The position numbers and the translations under genes were made by a program. 64,000 nt of DNA from NCED01 sp035493955 (GTDB lineage Bacteria; Pseudomonadota; Alphaproteobacteria; Caulobacterales; Caulobacteraceae): contig DATJHI010000040.1 of NCBI GenBank assembly GCA_035493955.1, positions 1-64,000 of the forward strand, given 5' to 3'. Below the pieces are notes generated by a model. The model was not told where the DNA came from. It saw only the letters and a program-made list of their open reading frames with translations, and searched no databases. Shown piece after piece: positions 18,371 to 30,179 of this stretch; the first letter of the stretch is position 1; each line of letters starts with the position of its first letter.

Positions 18371-19030
18371 CTAAAGTTCGCGGGCCACGCCATCAAGCAG
18401 CGGGACGAAACGGACGTCCCCCAGGCTGTCCTGGCGGAACCCGCCCTTGCCGTCCCCGGCGTAGCGCCGCAGCACCTGGACCGGGCCCTTGCCGATAGGC
18501 GCCACCAGCACGCCCTTGGGCTTGAGTTGGGACAGGAGCAAGGTCGGCTCCTCCGACATGGCGGCGGTGACCATGATGCGGTCGAAGGGGGCCTGTTCGG
18601 GCCAGCCCTCGCCGCCATCGCCGAAGCGGGTGATCACATTCATGAAACCGAGGGTCTTCAGCCGCTTCTCCGCCTCGCCCAGCAAGGTGCGATAGCGCTC
18701 GATCGAATAGACGTAGCGGGCGATGCGCGCGAGGATCGCGGTCTGGTAGCCCGAGCCGGTGCCGATCTCCAGCACGCGGGAACGCCCCTCCAGGCTCAGC
18801 GCCTGGGTCATCAGCCCGACGATCAGCGGCTGGCTGATGGTCTGGCCGCAGGCGATGGGCAGGGCCGAATCCTCCCACGACCGCTCGTTGAACAGATCGG
18901 GCACGAAAAGATCCCGCGGGGTCTGCTCGATGGCGTTCAACACCTTGGGGTCGGTCACCCCGCCCGAACGCAGTCCCAGCACCAGCTTGGCGCGGCGGGT
19001 CTCGGACTCTTCGGATTCCGGCTTGGCCAT
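18371..19030 (-). CDS. pcm: protein-L-isoaspartate O-methyltransferase
   Basis: Pcm methylates isoaspartyl residues so that damaged proteins can be repaired. The 219-residue product has the SAM-binding motif I VLEIGTGSGYQTAIL (about residue 85), the substrate-loop segment ALPIACGQTISQPLIVGLM and a post-motif region FDRIMVTAA. The ATG at 19030 shares one base with the surE stop, so the two are translationally coupled. The surE-pcm-LysM lipoprotein order is conserved across proteobacteria. Confidence 0.95.
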   Translation of the reverse strand: MAKPESEESETRRAKLVLGLRSGGVTDPKVLNAIEQTPRDLFVPDLFNERSWEDSALPIACGQTISQPLIVGLMTQALSLEGRSRVLEIGTGSGYQTAILARIARYVYSIERYRTLLGEAEKRLKTLGFMNVITRFGDGGEGWPEQAPFDRIMVTAAMSEEPTLLLSQLKPKGVLVAPIGKGPVQVLRRYAGDGKGGFRQDSLGDVRFVPLLDGVAREL

Positions 19031-19836
19031 CAGGCCTTGACCTCCGCGCACACCGGCAGCTGCGGCGGCGGCCCGCCCAACAGCCCCTTCAGGGCATGGA
19101 TGGTCGGCGCATGGGTGAGGTCGATATGCAAGGGCGTGACCGAAATCCGGCCCTCCGCGACGGCGGTCAGGTCGACGCCCGGGGCCGGGGCGAACGGAGG
19201 CTCGTCGAAACCCATCCAGTAATAGTCGCGCCCGCGCCGGTCGGTCCGGCGCTCGGCGTTCATGTGCACGACGTCGCGCCGGCCCTGGGCGGTCACCTCC
19301 ACCGCCGTGACCTGTCCCTCGGGCAGGTCGGGGAAGTTGAGGTTCATCACCACGTCCGCCGGCCAGCCGATCTCGATCAGGCGGGCGATAAGTCCGGGGG
19401 CGAAGGCGCCGGCCGTTTCGAAGGCTGCCTCGAAGTCGTCGTGGAAGCTGGCGATCGCCTGGGACAGGGCGATGGAGGGGATGCCCATCATCATCCCCTG
19501 GATGGCCGCGGCCACGGTGCCGGACATGGTGACGTCCTCGCCGAGGTTCTGGCCTCGGTTGACGCCAGACAGGACGAGGTCGGGCCGCGCTCCGCCGATC
19601 AGCTCGGTCACCGCCAGCATCACGCAATCGGTGGGCGTTCCGGACACGGCGAAACGCCGCGGGCCGACGCGGCGCACCCGGACCGGCGAGGTCAGGGTCA
19701 GCGCCCGGCTGGCGCCCGACTGCTCGATCTCGGGGGCGCAAACCCAAACGTCGTCCGACAGTTCGGCGGCGATCTTCTCCAGGACCGCGAGACCTTCGGC
19801 GGCGATCCCGTCGTCGTTGGTGAGGAGGACCCTCAC
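19030..19836 (-). CDS. surE: 5'/3'-nucleotidase SurE
   Basis: SurE is a metal-dependent nucleoside monophosphate phosphatase linked to stationary-phase survival. The 268-residue protein opens with the hallmark LLTNDDG (metal ligands D8 and D9) and has SGTPTDCVMLA and SGVNRGQNLGEDVTMSGTV, which complete the active site. Its start overlaps the end of serS by four bases and its stop overlaps the pcm start, so serS-surE-pcm form one operon. Confidence 0.96.
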   Translation of the reverse strand: MRVLLTNDDGIAAEGLAVLEKIAAELSDDVWVCAPEIEQSGASRALTLTSPVRVRRVGPRRFAVSGTPTDCVMLAVTELIGGARPDLVLSGVNRGQNLGEDVTMSGTVAAAIQGMMMGIPSIALSQAIASFHDDFEAAFETAGAFAPGLIARLIEIGWPADVVMNLNFPDLPEGQVTAVEVTAQGRRDVVHMNAERRTDRRGRDYYWMGFDEPPFAPAPGVDLTAVAEGRISVTPLHIDLTHAPTIHALKGLLGGPPPQLPVCAEVKA

Positions 19837-21293
19837 GTCCCCGGCTCCAGATGGGTCTGGCCGCCCATGTAGGGCTGGAGGACGGCGGGGACGGCGATGC
19901 GGCCGGCCTCGTCCTGGTAATTCTCCAGGATCGCCACCAGGGTGCGGCCGACGGCGAGGCCGGAACCGTTCAGGGTGTGGACGAAGCGGGCGCCCTTCTC
20001 GCCGGCCTTGCGGCTGCGGGCGTCCATCCGGCGGGCCTGGAAGTCGCCGCAGGTCGAGCAGGAGCTGATCTCGCGGTAGGCGTTCTGCGACGGCAGCCAG
20101 ACCTCGAGGTCATAGGTCCGGCTGGCGGAGAAGCCCATGTCGCCGGTGCAGAGCAGCATGGTGCGATAGGCCAGGCCCAGCCGCTGCAGCACCGCCTCGG
20201 CGCAGGCGGTCATGCGCTCGTGCTCGGCGGCCGACTGTTCGGGCGTGGTGATCGAGACCAGCTCGACCTTGTAGAACTGGTGCTGGCGGATCATCCCGCG
20301 GGTGTCGCGTCCAGACGCCCCGGCTTCCGAGCGGAAGCTGGGGGTAAGCGCGGTCATGCGCAGGGGCAGCTCCTCCTCGGGCAGGATCTGCTCGCGCACC
20401 AGATTGGTCAGCGACACCTCGGCCGTGGGGATCAGCCACTTGCGTTCGGAAAAGCCGCCGGTGCGGATCTGGTCGAGCACGGCGGTGGCCGCCTCGAAAT
20501 TCAGCCGCGCCACCGCGTCCGGCCCGTCGGTGGCCTGCAGGGCGCCCAACCGCCGCGCCAGTTCGGCGGCCTGAGCGGCGTAGATCTCGTCCCAATCCAG
20601 GTGCCCGACGCTGAACAGGTCGTCCTTAAACTTGGGCAGTTGGCCGGTGCCGAACACGGCCTCGTCGCGCACCAGCAGGGGCGGCGAGACCTCCGAATAG
20701 CCGAACTCGGTGGTGTGCAGGTCCAGCATGAACTGGCCGAGCGCCCGCTCCAGCCGCGCCATCGGCCCCTTCAGGGCCACGAAGCGGGACCCGGACATGC
20801 GGGCGGCGGACTCGAAATCCATGCCCAGGGGCTCGCCCAGGGTGACGTGATCCTTGGGTGTGGCGTTGAGCCGGCCGGCGGGCAGGTCCTTGACGCTGCC
20901 CCAGCGGCGCTGCTCGACGTTGCCGTGTTCGTCCGCGCCCTCGGGCACATCCTCGGCGGCGAGGTTGGGCAGGGCGGCGAGGATCTCCTTCAACCGGCGG
21001 CCGAGGCTCCCCTCCTCCTCGAACAGGCGGGCCATGTCGCCCTTCAGGGCCTCGACTTCCGCCATCAGTTCGGCGGCGCCGGCCTCGTCCTTGCGCGCCT
21101 TGGCCGCGCCGATCAGCTTGGAGGCTTCGTTGCGGCGGGACTGGACGGTCTGCAGGGCGGTTTGGGCGGCCCGCAGCCGCCGGTCGGTGTCCACGATCAG
21201 CTCGACCGTCGCCGGCGCGTCCTCGAGCCCGCGCAGACGCCAGCCGCGCGCATAGGCCTCGGGATCGTCGCGAATGGTCTTGACGTCGTGCAT
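19833..21293 (-). CDS. serS: serine--tRNA ligase
   Basis: SerS charges tRNA-Ser (and tRNA-Sec where present). The 486-residue class II enzyme has the N-terminal coiled-coil tRNA-binding arm (about residues 30-110). The motif 2 region is FRSEAGASGRDTRGMIRQHQ, and the motif 3 region sits around GSGLAVGRTLVAILENYQ near the C-terminus. It is a little longer than the usual 425-430 residues, mainly in the segment around residues 240-270 (GALQATDGPDAVARL). It is the first gene of the serS-surE-pcm unit and follows tatC by about 100 bases. Confidence 0.96.
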   Translation of the reverse strand: MHDVKTIRDDPEAYARGWRLRGLEDAPATVELIVDTDRRLRAAQTALQTVQSRRNEASKLIGAAKARKDEAGAAELMAEVEALKGDMARLFEEEGSLGRRLKEILAALPNLAAEDVPEGADEHGNVEQRRWGSVKDLPAGRLNATPKDHVTLGEPLGMDFESAARMSGSRFVALKGPMARLERALGQFMLDLHTTEFGYSEVSPPLLVRDEAVFGTGQLPKFKDDLFSVGHLDWDEIYAAQAAELARRLGALQATDGPDAVARLNFEAATAVLDQIRTGGFSERKWLIPTAEVSLTNLVREQILPEEELPLRMTALTPSFRSEAGASGRDTRGMIRQHQFYKVELVSITTPEQSAAEHERMTACAEAVLQRLGLAYRTMLLCTGDMGFSASRTYDLEVWLPSQNAYREISSCSTCGDFQARRMDARSRKAGEKGARFVHTLNGSGLAVGRTLVAILENYQDEAGRIAVPAVLQPYMGGQTHLEPGT

Positions 21294-21397
21294 GGAGGAG
21301 AAGCGCCGCTACGGATCCGGAGCGGCATCTCTTAAGGCGCGCCGCGGGGGGCGCCAAGCCCGCCCTCCCCTTACCATCGAGGAGAGGGACGACGGGA

Positions 21398-22273
21398 TCA
21401 GCTTGTGGTCAGATCCCGGCTTTCGTCGCGCTTGCGGCGCATCTCCATCAGGCGGACGCACCAGATCGAGACCTCGTAGAGCAGATAGATCGGAACCGCG
21501 AGGAGGAGCTGGCTCAGGGGATCGGGCGGGGTGAGGATGGCGGCGACGAAGACGATGCCGACCGCCGCATAGCGCCGGCCCTTGGCCAGGGTCTCGGCCT
21601 TCACCAGCCCGGCGAGTCCGGCCAGGGACAGAACCACCGGCAACTGGAAGCACAGGCCGAAGGCCAGCAGCAGCTTGGTCACCAGATCGAGATAGTCCGA
21701 CACCTTGGGCAGGAGTTCGACCGAGATGTTGCCGGAGACGACCTGCTGCGACAGGGAGAACCACAGCACGAACGGCAGCATGATGAAGTAGACCAGGGCC
21801 GACCCCATCACGAACAACACCGGCGCCGCCAGCAGGAACGGCAGGAAGGCGTGCTTCTCGCGCTTGTAAAGGCCGGGGGCGACGAAGCGGTAGAGCTGCG
21901 AGGCCAGCACCGGGAAGGCCAGGACCACCGCCCCGAACCCGGCCAGCTTCATCTTGGTGAAGAAGAACTCCAGCGGCGCGGTGAACACCAGCTTCAGGGC
22001 CTGGGCGCCCGGCGGCGGCGGCATCAGGCCCAGCACCACCTTGAGCAGGTCGAACGGGCCATGGTGCGCGCCCTGCTTCTGGGCCGCCACCATGCTGCCG
22101 GCCATTTCAAACGGCCGCAGCAGCCAAAGGTAGATCTGCTGCGAAAAGGCGAAGCAGAGCAGGAAGGCGAGCATGAAGGCGATGACGCAGACGATCAGCC
22201 GCCGCCGCAGCTCGACCAGATGCTCCATCAGCGGCGCGCGCGACGCCTCGATTTCGTCCTCAGGCTCGCTCAC
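21398..22273 (-). CDS. tatC: Sec-independent translocase TatC
   Basis: TatC is the receptor for twin-arginine signal peptides in the inner membrane. The 291-residue protein has six membrane segments, the N-terminal motif HLVELRRRLIVCV and the conserved segment VLAFPVLASQLYRFVAPGLY, with the Phe-Glu region replaced by the usual alphaproteobacterial variant. The start overlaps the tatB stop by four bases. Part of the tatA-tatB-tatC operon. Confidence 0.96.
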   Translation of the reverse strand: MSEPEDEIEASRAPLMEHLVELRRRLIVCVIAFMLAFLLCFAFSQQIYLWLLRPFEMAGSMVAAQKQGAHHGPFDLLKVVLGLMPPPPGAQALKLVFTAPLEFFFTKMKLAGFGAVVLAFPVLASQLYRFVAPGLYKREKHAFLPFLLAAPVLFVMGSALVYFIMLPFVLWFSLSQQVVSGNISVELLPKVSDYLDLVTKLLLAFGLCFQLPVVLSLAGLAGLVKAETLAKGRRYAAVGIVFVAAILTPPDPLSQLLLAVPIYLLYEVSIWCVRLMEMRRKRDESRDLTTS

Positions 22274-22821
22274 CCCTTGGCCTCGGCGGAAGCGGCGGGG
22301 CGGCGGGCTCGGGGCTTGGCCTCGGCGGACTCGATCTTGGCGGACTTGTCCGTGGCCACCTTGGTCTTCGGCGCGGGTTTGGACGCCCTGGTCGGCGTGG
22401 ACGCCTTGGGCTTGCGCGGCGCGCGGGCAGGCTTGGCGACGGCCGGCGCCGCCTCGACCCTGGCCGTCTGCGGGGGCAGCGCCGTCATCGCGGGCGCCTC
22501 GCCGGCGTGAGGGTCGTGCAGGTTCGCGAAGCCGGACGGATCCAGACCCGCGCTCATCTCGTCGAAGGTCGAAGGCAGATCGGCCAAGGGGTCGGGCATG
22601 CGGGTGTTGCGCAGGGCCTCGACCTCCTTGCGCAGCTCGTCGAGTTCGGACTGGCGCGCCAGTTCGTCGAAGCTCGACCGGAATTCAGCCGCCAAGCCGC
22701 GCATCTTGGCGACCCACTGACCCACCTTGCGCATCAGCACCGGCAGGTCCTTTGGGCCGACCACGATCAGGGCGACGGCGGCCAGGAAGATCAGTTCGGT
22801 CGCGCCGGCTTCCGGCAGCAT
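22270..22821 (-). CDS. tatB: Sec-independent translocase subunit TatB
   Basis: TatB joins TatC in recognising twin-arginine substrates. The 183-residue product has one N-terminal membrane helix with ELIFLAAVALIVVGPKDLP, the family hinge, followed by an amphipathic helix. A long, basic Ala/Pro/Lys-rich tail (about residues 110-183) resembles disordered C-termini in other Caulobacteraceae TatB proteins. It lies between tatA and tatC with overlap to tatC. Confidence 0.93.
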   Translation of the reverse strand: MLPEAGATELIFLAAVALIVVGPKDLPVLMRKVGQWVAKMRGLAAEFRSSFDELARQSELDELRKEVEALRNTRMPDPLADLPSTFDEMSAGLDPSGFANLHDPHAGEAPAMTALPPQTARVEAAPAVAKPARAPRKPKASTPTRASKPAPKTKVATDKSAKIESAEAKPRARRPAASAEAKG

Positions 22822-22887
22822 GGTTCACGCCTCGATCAAGGAAAACGCCGGAGTTCGACCGGCGGCGGGCCGCCCTTAGCGCGCGGC

Positions 22888-23106
22888 TCAGGCCTTGTCG
22901 CGCTCGCGTTCGACGGTTTCGGGCGGGAGGGTCTGGGCCTGGACCGGAGGGGTCGGCTTGGCCTCCTCGTCCCTCATCCCATTCCTGAATTCTTTGATGC
23001 CCTTGGCGGCGTCGCCCATGATTCCCGACAGCTTGCCGCGACCGCCGAACAGCACGACGACCACCGCCAGCAGGATCAGCCAGTGCCAGATGCTCAAGCT
23101 ACCCAT
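22888..23106 (-). CDS. tatA: Sec-independent translocase subunit TatA
   Basis: TatA forms the protein-conducting assembly of the twin-arginine pathway. The 72-residue product has the compact TatA plan: a membrane helix (SIWHWLILLAVVVVLFGG), the FGG-R-G-KL hinge, an amphipathic helix and a charged tail. The ATG at 23106 is preceded by AAGGAG at good spacing, and an upstream GTG-type extension lacks one. It is the first gene of tatABC. Confidence 0.93.
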   Translation of the reverse strand: MGSLSIWHWLILLAVVVVLFGGRGKLSGIMGDAAKGIKEFRNGMRDEEAKPTPPVQAQTLPPETVERERDKA

Positions 23107-23247
23107 GACCACAACTCCTTTGGCGCGAAGCGCGCACACGCTCGCCCGGCGGCGCAATTTGGAGGATATATAGGCTTGGGTCCGCGGCTAAGCCAACACG
23201 CCGCGAAAGGTCTGCGACGTTTAGGAGGCCGTGGAGCCTTGCCGTGG

Positions 23248-23661
23248 TCAGTCGATGAGCAGGCTGAAGGTGCGGCCGTGATTGCTTTCGCACAGGCCCG
23301 AGCCGCTGAACTGGCCGCGCTCGTACCGGAACCGGCAGACCAGGCTGGAGCCGTCCTTGGCGGTGAATTCGGCCACGCCGGAGCCGCCGGCCGCGCGTTG
23401 GCCATAGAAACGGCCGACCTGGATCGGCGCATCCGCGGGGAGGTTGACCGGAATCGGCAGGGCGTCCGCCCCGGCGCCGTTGCGCCAGCGGCCGTGGTAG
23501 ACCTTGCCGTCGAGCTTCACCATCAGCGGCGCGCCCGTGAAGGCGGAGCCGCCCCGGCCCGGCTGTCCGCCGTCGAGGGGGGTCAGGTTCACCGCATGGC
23601 CGCAGGCGCCCAAGGCGCCGGCCAAGCCGCAACCGATGATGAGACGCAGGACCGTGCGCAT
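23248..23661 (-). CDS. small outer-membrane-type lipoprotein, unknown function
   Basis: A 137-residue protein with a basic start, a hydrophobic core and a lipobox LGAC (Cys20), predicting a lipid-anchored envelope protein. The mature part is short beta-strand-like repeats such as KVYHGRWRNG and AEFTAKDGSSLVCRF, with two further cysteines (in LVCRF and GLCES) that could form a disulfide. I do not recognise the family. It is separated from tatA by about 140 bases and is probably its own transcription unit. Confidence 0.7.
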   Translation of the reverse strand: MRTVLRLIIGCGLAGALGACGHAVNLTPLDGGQPGRGGSAFTGAPLMVKLDGKVYHGRWRNGAGADALPIPVNLPADAPIQVGRFYGQRAAGGSGVAEFTAKDGSSLVCRFRYERGQFSGSGLCESNHGRTFSLLID

Positions 23662-23731
23662 GGCCTAACCTCTGGCGAATAAAGCCGGAGTCTTATCCCG
23701 GCAACCGTGACCAGGGGCCTAACGGCCGGCC

Positions 23732-23959
23732 TCAATTGGCGTGTTGCTCCTCGCCGAAGGCGACTTCCGTTCGGATCGCGCCGTGGACGGTCTCGACCTG
23801 CACCAAGCTGGGAAAGCCTTGGGTCTCCCAGCCGTCGCGTCCGAGCTGCCGGGCCTGGGCGATCGCCTGCTCGAGAGTGCGATAGCAGCAGACCACCGCC
23901 GAGTCGGCTTCGACCGCCCACCCGCCCGGCCGACGCACCACATTATAGGTCAGAGTCAT
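23732..23959 (-). CDS. conserved small hypothetical protein (75 residues)
   Basis: A 75-residue soluble protein beginning TLTYNVVRRPGGWAVEADS, with the helix LEQAIAQARQLGRDGWET. The pattern of a strand-turn-strand followed by a helix resembles DUF2188-like small proteins that read an RPGGWAV motif, but the match is by eye only. The two adjacent cysteines (VVCCY) are unusual. It is divergent from arfB. Function is unknown. Confidence 0.6.
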   Translation of the reverse strand: MTLTYNVVRRPGGWAVEADSAVVCCYRTLEQAIAQARQLGRDGWETQGFPSLVQVETVHGAIRTEVAFGEEQHAN

Positions 23960-24031
23960 GGGCTCCTCCGGGCTTGTTCCTCTATAACCTTAACCAGGCC
24001 CACTGGTTCCGGCGCCGATGGAGGGGGGCGG

Positions 24032-24451
<420 letters not shown>

Positions 24452-24622
24452 AGCCGAACCACCGTTGTCCTGGAGCCGACGGCCAATCGGTTTTGCGCTG
24501 CATCCTGGCAAATGCTAATCAATCAGGGACGGCGGCAGCGCCGATTCCGGTGAGAGATCTCGCCACGCCGGCCGTCCGTTCCGGGCGGTTCCCATCTGCC
24601 ATTCGAAGGCTGACCTAGTCCC

Positions 24623-27391
<2,769 letters not shown>

Positions 27392-27399
27392 GCGCGGAG

Positions 27400-27894
27400 A
27401 TGAAGAAGCGGATCGGCCTCTATCCCGGCACCTTCGATCCCGTCACCAACGGCCACCTCGACATCATCGGGCGGGCGGTGAAGCTGGTTGACCGGCTGGT
27501 GATCGGGGTGGCGGTCAACAGCGACAAGGCGCCGATGTTCAGCCTCGAAGAACGGGTTGAGATGGTGATGCGCGAGGCCGCGCCCTTCGCCGACCGGGCC
27601 GAGATCGTGGCCGCGCCCTTCGAGACCCTGTTGATGAACTTCGCCCAGGATGTGGGCGCCCAGATCATCATCCGCGGCCTGCGCGCCGTGGCCGACTTCG
27701 AATACGAATTCCAGATGACCGCAATGAACCAGCGGCTCAATCGCGAAATCGAGACCGTGTTCCTGATGGCCGATCCGCGCCACCAGGCGATCGCCTCACG
27801 GCTGGTCAAGGAAATAGCCAGATTGGGCGGCGATATCACCCCCTTCGTCGCCCCCGCGGTGGCCGAGCGCTTGAGGGAAAAGGTAGCCAGATGA
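27400..27894 (+). CDS. coaD: pantetheine-phosphate adenylyltransferase
   Basis: CoaD carries out the fourth step of coenzyme A synthesis, joining 4'-phosphopantetheine to AMP. The 164-residue protein has the nucleotidyltransferase T/HxGH motif in GTFDPVTNGHLDII, the segment IIRGLRAVADFEYEFQM and the closing VFLMADPRHQAIASRLVKEIA. The ATG at 27400 gives the usual N-terminus (KKRIGLYPG). A GTG at 27388, overlapping the gyrA stop, is an alternative that adds four residues. It is translationally linked to gyrA and to the isomerase that follows. Confidence 0.95.
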   Translation: MKKRIGLYPGTFDPVTNGHLDIIGRAVKLVDRLVIGVAVNSDKAPMFSLEERVEMVMREAAPFADRAEIVAAPFETLLMNFAQDVGAQIIIRGLRAVADFEYEFQMTAMNQRLNREIETVFLMADPRHQAIASRLVKEIARLGGDITPFVAPAVAERLREKVAR

Positions 27895-28760
27895 GCTTTC
27901 GACTGTCGTCGCACGGGGCGGGCGCCCTGGCGCTGGCCCTGAGCGCGGTCATGCCTGTCGCCGTGCACGCCGCGCCTGCGGCGCCGGCCGCGCCGGCCTA
28001 CGCCCCCGGCGACTGGAAGCCGGTCGATCCGCAGAACCTGATGGTGATCGACACCGGCAAGGGCCGGATCGTGGTCGAACTGGTCCCCGCCCTGTCGCCC
28101 GAGCACGTGGAGCGGATCAAGACCCTGGCGCGCCAGGGCTATTACGACGGGCTGAAGTTCTTCCGGGTGATCGACGAGTTCATGGCCCAGACCGGAGACA
28201 AGGCCAACACCGGCGCCGGCGAAAGCGGCCTGCCGACGCTGAAGGGCGCCTTCACCTTCCGCCGCGGGCCCGAGACGGCCTACTCGGGCCTGGCCTATGG
28301 GAGCGGGGGCAGCGTCGGCTTCATCGGCCCGATGGCGATCTCCAGCCAGCCCGACGAGCTGATGGCGCTGACCGCCGACGGCAAGGTCAAGGCCTATGGC
28401 CTGTTCTGCGCCGGCGTCGCCGGCATGGCCCGCACCAACGACCCGGATTCCGCCTCGGCCCAGTTCTTCCTGATGCGCCAGACCTTCCCGACCCTGAACA
28501 GCCAGTACACGCCTTTCGGCCGGGTGGTCGCGGGGCTGGACGTGGTGCGCAAGCTGCAGATCGGCGAGCCGCCGGCCAATCCCGACGTCATGCTGAAGGT
28601 GCGGATGGCGTCCGACATGCCTGCCGCCGAGCGGCCCAACGTCTGGCGGGTCGATCCGACGAGCGCCGCTTTCCGCGCCCACCTGGCCGCGAGCCTGGCG
28701 GCCAAGGGGCCGCAGTTCAGCCCCTGCGACGTGGACCTGCCGAGCGAGATCAGGAAATAG
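27891..28760 (+). CDS. periplasmic cyclophilin-type peptidyl-prolyl isomerase
   Basis: A 289-residue protein with a signal peptide (to about residue 27, HAAPA) and a cyclophilin domain from about residue 45. Recognisable blocks are YYDGLKFFRVIDEFMAQTGD, AGMARTNDPDSASAQFFLM and the later TPFGRVVAGLDVV. The extra stretch between them (about 105-160) is longer than in PpiA, as in other alphaproteobacterial homologs. It should fold exported proteins at proline bonds. Its ATG overlaps the coaD stop by four bases, making gyrA-coaD-ppi a compact operon. Confidence 0.9.
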   Translation: MSFRLSSHGAGALALALSAVMPVAVHAAPAAPAAPAYAPGDWKPVDPQNLMVIDTGKGRIVVELVPALSPEHVERIKTLARQGYYDGLKFFRVIDEFMAQTGDKANTGAGESGLPTLKGAFTFRRGPETAYSGLAYGSGGSVGFIGPMAISSQPDELMALTADGKVKAYGLFCAGVAGMARTNDPDSASAQFFLMRQTFPTLNSQYTPFGRVVAGLDVVRKLQIGEPPANPDVMLKVRMASDMPAAERPNVWRVDPTSAAFRAHLAASLAAKGPQFSPCDVDLPSEIRK

Positions 28761-28767
28761 CCGGGCC

Positions 28768-29205
28768 CTAAGGACCTTCGACGAAGGCTATCCAGGCTCC
28801 GGTCGGCGTCCACACCGCGTCCAGATCGGGCCGTGCCCGCGCCTCGTCCCACCCCAGCACCTCCCGCCGGTAACGGTAGAAGAACGCCGAGACGCGGTAG
28901 TTCATGATGCAATGGACGTGGACGGTCTCGCCCTCCAGCCGCTGCATCAACGCCGCGAAGGCGTCGAGGTCCTGTCGGGTCGGACGGGCGAAATCGACCG
29001 GCATGTGGAAATAGCGCATACCCAGGCGCTCGACGGCCGCGGCCTCGTCGGAGAGGGCCTTCTCGTGGGTGTGCAGACCCAGGTTGACCACATGGCCGAC
29101 CCCTAGCGCCTTCAGGTCGCCCAACTGATCTTCCGTCGGCTGGCCGGAGGTGGTGGTCGCCGCGTCGAGGCGGCGCCAGTTGAGGATGGAGGTCGGATCG
29201 TCCAT
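28768..29205 (-). CDS. tyrosine-phosphatase-fold protein with C-x4-R loop
   Basis: A 145-residue protein resembling dual-specificity/DUF442-type phosphatases: the start SILNWRRLDAATTTSGQPTEDQL and the loop HVHCIMNYRVSAF are family-like. The P-loop, however, has Cys99 and Arg104 separated by four residues, where active phosphatases have five (C-x5-R), and lacks the glycine. Activity is therefore doubtful or altered. The start is the ATG at 29205 after GGGGCGGG. It is transcribed just after ssb, 13 bases downstream. Confidence 0.72.
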   Translation of the reverse strand: MDDPTSILNWRRLDAATTTSGQPTEDQLGDLKALGVGHVVNLGLHTHEKALSDEAAAVERLGMRYFHMPVDFARPTRQDLDAFAALMQRLEGETVHVHCIMNYRVSAFFYRYRREVLGWDEARARPDLDAVWTPTGAWIAFVEGP

Positions 29206-29218
29206 CCCGCCCCAAATC

Positions 29219-29698
29219 CTAGAACGGGATCTCGTCGTCCAGATCGGCGGCGAAGCTCTCGCGGGGGCCCGAAGCCGGAGATGCACGCCCGCCGCCGAAG
29301 TCGCCGCCGCGGCTATAGCCGCCGCCCTCCTCCGATTCCGCCCCGCCGCCGCGGCCGCCCAGCATGGTCAGCTCGCCCCGGAATTTCTGCAGCACGATCT
29401 CGGTGGAGTATTTCTCCACCCCGTTCTGCTCGTATTTGCGGGTCTGGAGCGCGCCCTCGATATAGACCGTCGAACCCTTCTTCAGATAGTTCTCGGCCAC
29501 CTTCACGAGGTTCTCGTTGAAGATCACCACCGAGTGCCATTCGGTCTTTTCCTTGCGCTCGCCCGAGGCCTTGTCGCGCCAGCTCTCCGAAGTGGCGATG
29601 CGCAGATTGGCGACCCGGTCGCCCGAATTCAGGGTGCGGATCTCGGGGTCCTTACCGAGGTTGCCGACCAGGATCACCTTGTTGACGCTGCCGGCCAT
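29219..29698 (-). CDS. ssb: single-stranded DNA-binding protein
   Basis: SSB coats single-stranded DNA in replication, repair and recombination. The 159-residue protein has the OB-fold (about 1-112) with NKVILVGNLGKDPE and TEWHSVVIFNENLVK, a glycine-rich linker, and the acidic tip DLDDEIPF that recruits partner proteins. A perfect LexA box at 29724-29738 lies 26 bases upstream of its start, so it is likely SOS-inducible like uvrA. The phosphatase-like gene follows closely. Confidence 0.97.
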   Translation of the reverse strand: MAGSVNKVILVGNLGKDPEIRTLNSGDRVANLRIATSESWRDKASGERKEKTEWHSVVIFNENLVKVAENYLKKGSTVYIEGALQTRKYEQNGVEKYSTEIVLQKFRGELTMLGGRGGGAESEEGGGYSRGGDFGGGRASPASGPRESFAADLDDEIPF

Positions 29699-29723
29699 GC
29701 TTGCGGCTCCCTAAAATCTTAAT

Positions 29724-29738
29724 GTTCCGGTAATGTTC
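29724..29738 (-). promoter_or_regulatory. LexA (SOS) box upstream of ssb
   Basis: The direct repeat GTTC-CGGTAAT-GTTC matches the alphaproteobacterial LexA operator exactly. It lies 26 bases upstream of the ssb ATG, where bound LexA would block the promoter. Confidence 0.82.
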
Positions 29739-29787
29739 TGGCCGCTCGCGGCTGGCGAGTCAACCCGGCCCGAGTCGTCGGCCGTTC

Positions 29788-30168
29788 CTATTGTTGCTTG
29801 ATGGCGCCGGGTATGGCCAGCCGTCCGTCGCCTGTCCGCACCAGGGCGAGGTATCGGGTGGTCTCCAGGTTACGGGCGGTGAAGACCCCCTCCCTCTGCA
29901 GGAACAGGAACTGCCCCTGGTAGGCCCCAATCACCTGATCCTCGCGCAAGCCCAGCCGGCCGAAGTTGAGCCGCATGTACTCCAGCCGCGCGGCGCAGTT
30001 CTCAAGGTTCGGCTGGTGGTCGGCCAGCTTGTTGAAGCGGAACCCGCCGTCGTTCGTCTGGACCATGTGCCAGCAGACGCCCGGATCGCTGGGCGCCTCC
30101 AGATGGGCGCCGCATCCCGCCAGGGTCAGGACTGCAGCGGCGGCGGCCATCGGGGCGAGGCGGGTCAT
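29788..30168 (-). CDS. small lipoprotein, unknown function
   Basis: A 126-residue protein with a lipobox LAGC (Cys19), so it is probably lipid-anchored in the envelope. The mature part has a conserved-looking pattern CWHMVQTNDGGFRFNKLADH, then NCAARLEYMRLNFGR, and ends in a short beta-rich tail. Three cysteines besides the anchor could pair. It is the second gene after the membrane-anchored gene at 30180-30854 and about 11 bases from it, so the two are probably an operon. I do not recognise the family. Confidence 0.72.
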   Translation of the reverse strand: MTRLAPMAAAAAVLTLAGCGAHLEAPSDPGVCWHMVQTNDGGFRFNKLADHQPNLENCAARLEYMRLNFGRLGLREDQVIGAYQGQFLFLQREGVFTARNLETTRYLALVRTGDGRLAIPGAIKQQ

Positions 30169-30179
30169 GGCGGTCCTCA

